Assembly (NCBI RefSeq): GCF_000003605.2
Contig: NW_003120918.1
Span: 272,370-295,730, forward strand
Reading direction: 5' to 3'
Length of the DNA: 23,361 bases
DNA from: Saccoglossus kowalevskii
Lineage: Eukaryota; Hemichordata; Enteropneusta; Harrimaniidae
In this document: in pieces, positions 22,301 to 23,361 of the stretch
Layout of the letters: each line of letters starts with the position of its first letter
How positions within the stretch are numbered: the stretch's first letter is position 1
Translations under genes and position numbers: made by a program
Notes under the pieces: model-generated
Database searches by the model: none
Told to the model about the DNA's origin: nothing
The model's input: the letters and a program-made list of their open reading frames with translations, nothing else

Positions 22301-22893
22301 ATTATCCCCTATAAAAAACTTTACTGTATTTTAAGCTACCCTCTTCAAATAGAGTGTTAAATAAATAAAAATATGTTGTATATAACAGACATTAATTACA
22401 CAAAATATATCAACTCCAGATTGAATCTAAAATGTTTCTCAGTTTCCTTTTTCTTATTTAGTTATTTTTACATTGTATTTTATTTGTTTTAAATAATAAT
22501 AATTTTTTTTATGCATATACAGACACTACAAAAAGATTTTCGAAGAAAAGTAAAAATAAAATATTGTATTTGTTCAAATGGATGAAATTGCAAGAAGACT
22601 ATGTTTTGATCATAAAACAAGACCACCAAACTCAAGTTATGTTAGTATTATAATAATTTCATCGCAGCTTGTACTTGAAAAAAAAAAAAAGAAATCTAAA
22701 CAAACAGGATAACAAAAAAAAACTTACTTCTATGTTTAAGTTCAGTAAACTCAGCAACTGTATTAGTATTGGCAGGCTCTGTTGACGTTCTCCTTGGATA
22801 CACCGCTTCTTTGTTTCTTGCCATCTCAAAGACGTCCACCTGCGGCGTTCGTTTTCGGTATCTTGCACCAGGAACTGGGTCGTATGCATCGTA
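13371..22893 (-). CDS. C-terminal part of an unrecognised, probably cytoskeletal or centrosomal protein (eight exons, 5' part outside window)
   Basis: In transcript order the exons are 22893–22728, 21483–21358, 19309–19254, 18626–18567, 17835–17683, 16496–16403, 15350–15281 and 13431–13371 (TGA at 13373–13371). All junctions are GT–AG and the phases match exactly: 786 nt, 261 residues plus stop. I do not firmly recognise the protein. It is polar and lacks membrane segments. SRQEFRSLYPEHP (59–71) leads into a likely helix LETQQNALIQQQEEKLNAIRR (77–97, Q/E-rich); a basic patch ARQRRRARD (172–180) is followed by IPSPS; KNKERLRKLKQLE (206–218) is probably helical; the tail holds DEVLKRFM and DAWLRP. 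A C-terminal portion of a CSPP1-like centrosome/spindle-pole protein is a weak family impression, not an alignment. The frame stays open upstream of 22893, but TTTTTCTTACCAG there is a strong acceptor, so the exon was started after it. The preceding exon must lie beyond 23361 or was missed. Confidence 0.8.
13978..14007. repeat. Perfect 11-bp hairpin
   Basis: AGGGGGAATCA (13978–13988) and TGATTCCCCCT (13997–14007) are exact inverted repeats around an eight-base spacer. They are GC-rich against AT-rich surroundings. The hairpin sits in the last intron of the minus-strand gene. Its function is unknown. Confidence 0.8.
15007..15027 (+). repeat. Dispersed CTTCTAATAGAGCAAATA motif, copy 2
   Basis: This copy is identical to the one at 3281 over 18 bases, then continues TGGTTATGG. 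It lies in the last intron of the minus-strand gene. A related inverted string, CTACCATATTTGCCCTAGTAG, lies about 100 bases to the left. Confidence 0.5.
15187..15226. repeat. Perfect 11-bp hairpin with ATF/CRE-like arms
   Basis: GAATGACATCA (15187–15197) and TGATGTCATTC (15216–15226) are exact inverted repeats with an 18-base spacer. On the minus strand this lies about 55–95 bases past the donor of the exon ending at 15281. The arm TGACATCA differs by one base from the CRE word TGACGTCA. Part of the spacer plus right arm is echoed near 18819–18840. Confidence 0.7.
16528..16693. mobile_element. MITE-like element with ATACTGTAAA termini
   Basis: The ends ATACTGTAAA (16528–16537) and TTTACAGTAT (16684–16693) are perfect inverted repeats. 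An inner pair, ATTCACATG (16582–16590) and CATGTGAAT (16632–16640), is also exact. It is 166 bp with no coding capacity, in an intron of the minus-strand gene. The outer word matches the right end of the element at 8291–8506, so the two are probably related. Confidence 0.55.
17488..17510 (+). repeat. Dispersed CTTCTAATAGAGCAAATA motif, copy 3 (one mismatch)
   Basis: It reads CTTCTAATAGAGAAAATATGG, which agrees with copy 2 beyond the shared core of copy 1. It lies in an intron of the minus-strand gene. Confidence 0.45.
18866..18881. repeat. (CATG)4 microsatellite
   Basis: Four CATG units follow an ATATACATACATG stretch. The tract is self-complementary. It is intronic in the minus-strand gene. 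Confidence 0.85.
19018..19033. repeat. C16 homopolymer
   Basis: A run of 16 C (G on the transcribed minus strand) lies in the intron downstream of the exon at 19254–19309. The length is prone to sequencing error. On the RNA it would be a G-run. Confidence 0.9.
19310..21357 (-). other. Large intron of the minus-strand gene, no internal gene seen
   Basis: About 2 kb, AT-rich. It contains CTGGTGAT-C-ATCACCAG (near 19406), then a GACGGACAGACG-like stretch that could be a remnant of a CGTC-rich repeat, and a short (GGT)5 at 20796–20810. I found no exon with matching phase. Confidence 0.5.
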
Positions 22894-23361
22894 CTGGTAA
22901 GAAAAAGTGCGATAATAAGAGTAAGCGCTGGGTCCATATACACACTGATATCGACGCATGTTACTCTTAGCCAACTTGAAGGGGGAAAACAACTTAAACA
23001 AAAAGTTGTAAAGCAATTTAAACTACTATTCAGTGGTGTCTGCCACACCTAAATGATTGTCCTGAGCAATGACCTGATAAAGTGCGAAATGAACAAAAAA
23101 TCAAGCAAAGTGCATGCTAACTTTACAATTATACGGTTACAAACAGAGCATTTTTATCAACAGTATGAGCTTTCATCTTTTTGAGAAAAAAAAATAGAAA
23201 AGCAATGCAGTCGGTGAAACACAACAACTGATTAAAGAATATGTAGATTTCAAGCGTGACTGAGTGCCTTGAACAACTTTGCACCATCTACATAATTACT
23301 TCCAGTTCATTTCATGTCACAAAAGATATCTGGAAGAAGGACACACCTTGGAGCCTTATGT
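22894..23361 (-). other. Upstream intron of the minus-strand gene to window edge
   Basis: No coding exon with the needed phase 0 end is visible. The string ATAAGGCTCCAAG|GTGTGT near 23335–23347 resembles a donor, but reading it in phase 0 gives a TAA in frame, so it was not used. Confidence 0.5.

Noticed and set aside
22782..22970. Plus-strand open frame of 62 codons
   Set aside because: It is antisense to a phase-consistent coding exon of the minus-strand gene and to that exon's acceptor; a shadow frame.
22894..23016. Extension of the first minus-strand exon upstream to an ATG at 23016
   Set aside because: The extension crosses a strong pyrimidine-rich acceptor (TTTTTCTTACCAG) and its translation looks intronic. 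The ATG is probably not a real start.

Overview
This looks like a piece of an invertebrate nuclear genome, most likely a mollusc (bivalve or gastropod). It is AT-rich, its genes are split by GT–AG introns, it has no operon-like packing, and it is full of small non-autonomous repeats. One of those repeats carries an ACGG-type microsatellite beside ~160-bp core repeats, the architecture described for bivalve 'pearl' elements. The taxon is inference; nothing here names a species.

Layout. Positions 1–1118 are gene-free 5' flank, dominated by copies of a short GGCCGACTTCTC-type motif in two opposite orientations. Positions 1119–8884 (+) hold a complete nine-exon gene for the Sec12-type Sar1 exchange factor PREB: 415 residues, WD40-like repeats, one C-terminal membrane anchor. 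Its introns carry a tRNA-derived repeat (intron 5), a ~1.04-kb pearl/Helentron-like element (intron 7) and a palindromic MITE-like element (intron 8). Its 3'UTR probably ends near 9710.

Positions ~9715–11530 are the space between two converging genes. I see no gene there, only an AT-rich sequence with one richer block at ~11100–11480. Positions 13371–22893 (–) hold the last eight coding exons (261 residues plus stop) of a second gene that enters from beyond the right edge. It is a polar, repeat-free, probably largely disordered or coiled-coil protein. I do not firmly recognise it; a centrosome/cilium protein of the CSPP1 kind is a weak guess. Its 3'UTR probably runs to about 11540. Its introns hold two perfect hairpins, another MITE-like element and simple repeats.

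The two genes converge tail to tail and nothing suggests that they work together. PREB acts at the endoplasmic reticulum at the start of COPII export; the partner gene's role is unknown. The points most worth a second look are the inverted motif array ending 30 bp before the PREB start codon, the dimeric higher-order repeat with Helitron-like terminus in PREB intron 7, and the symmetric, skippable exons of the minus-strand gene.
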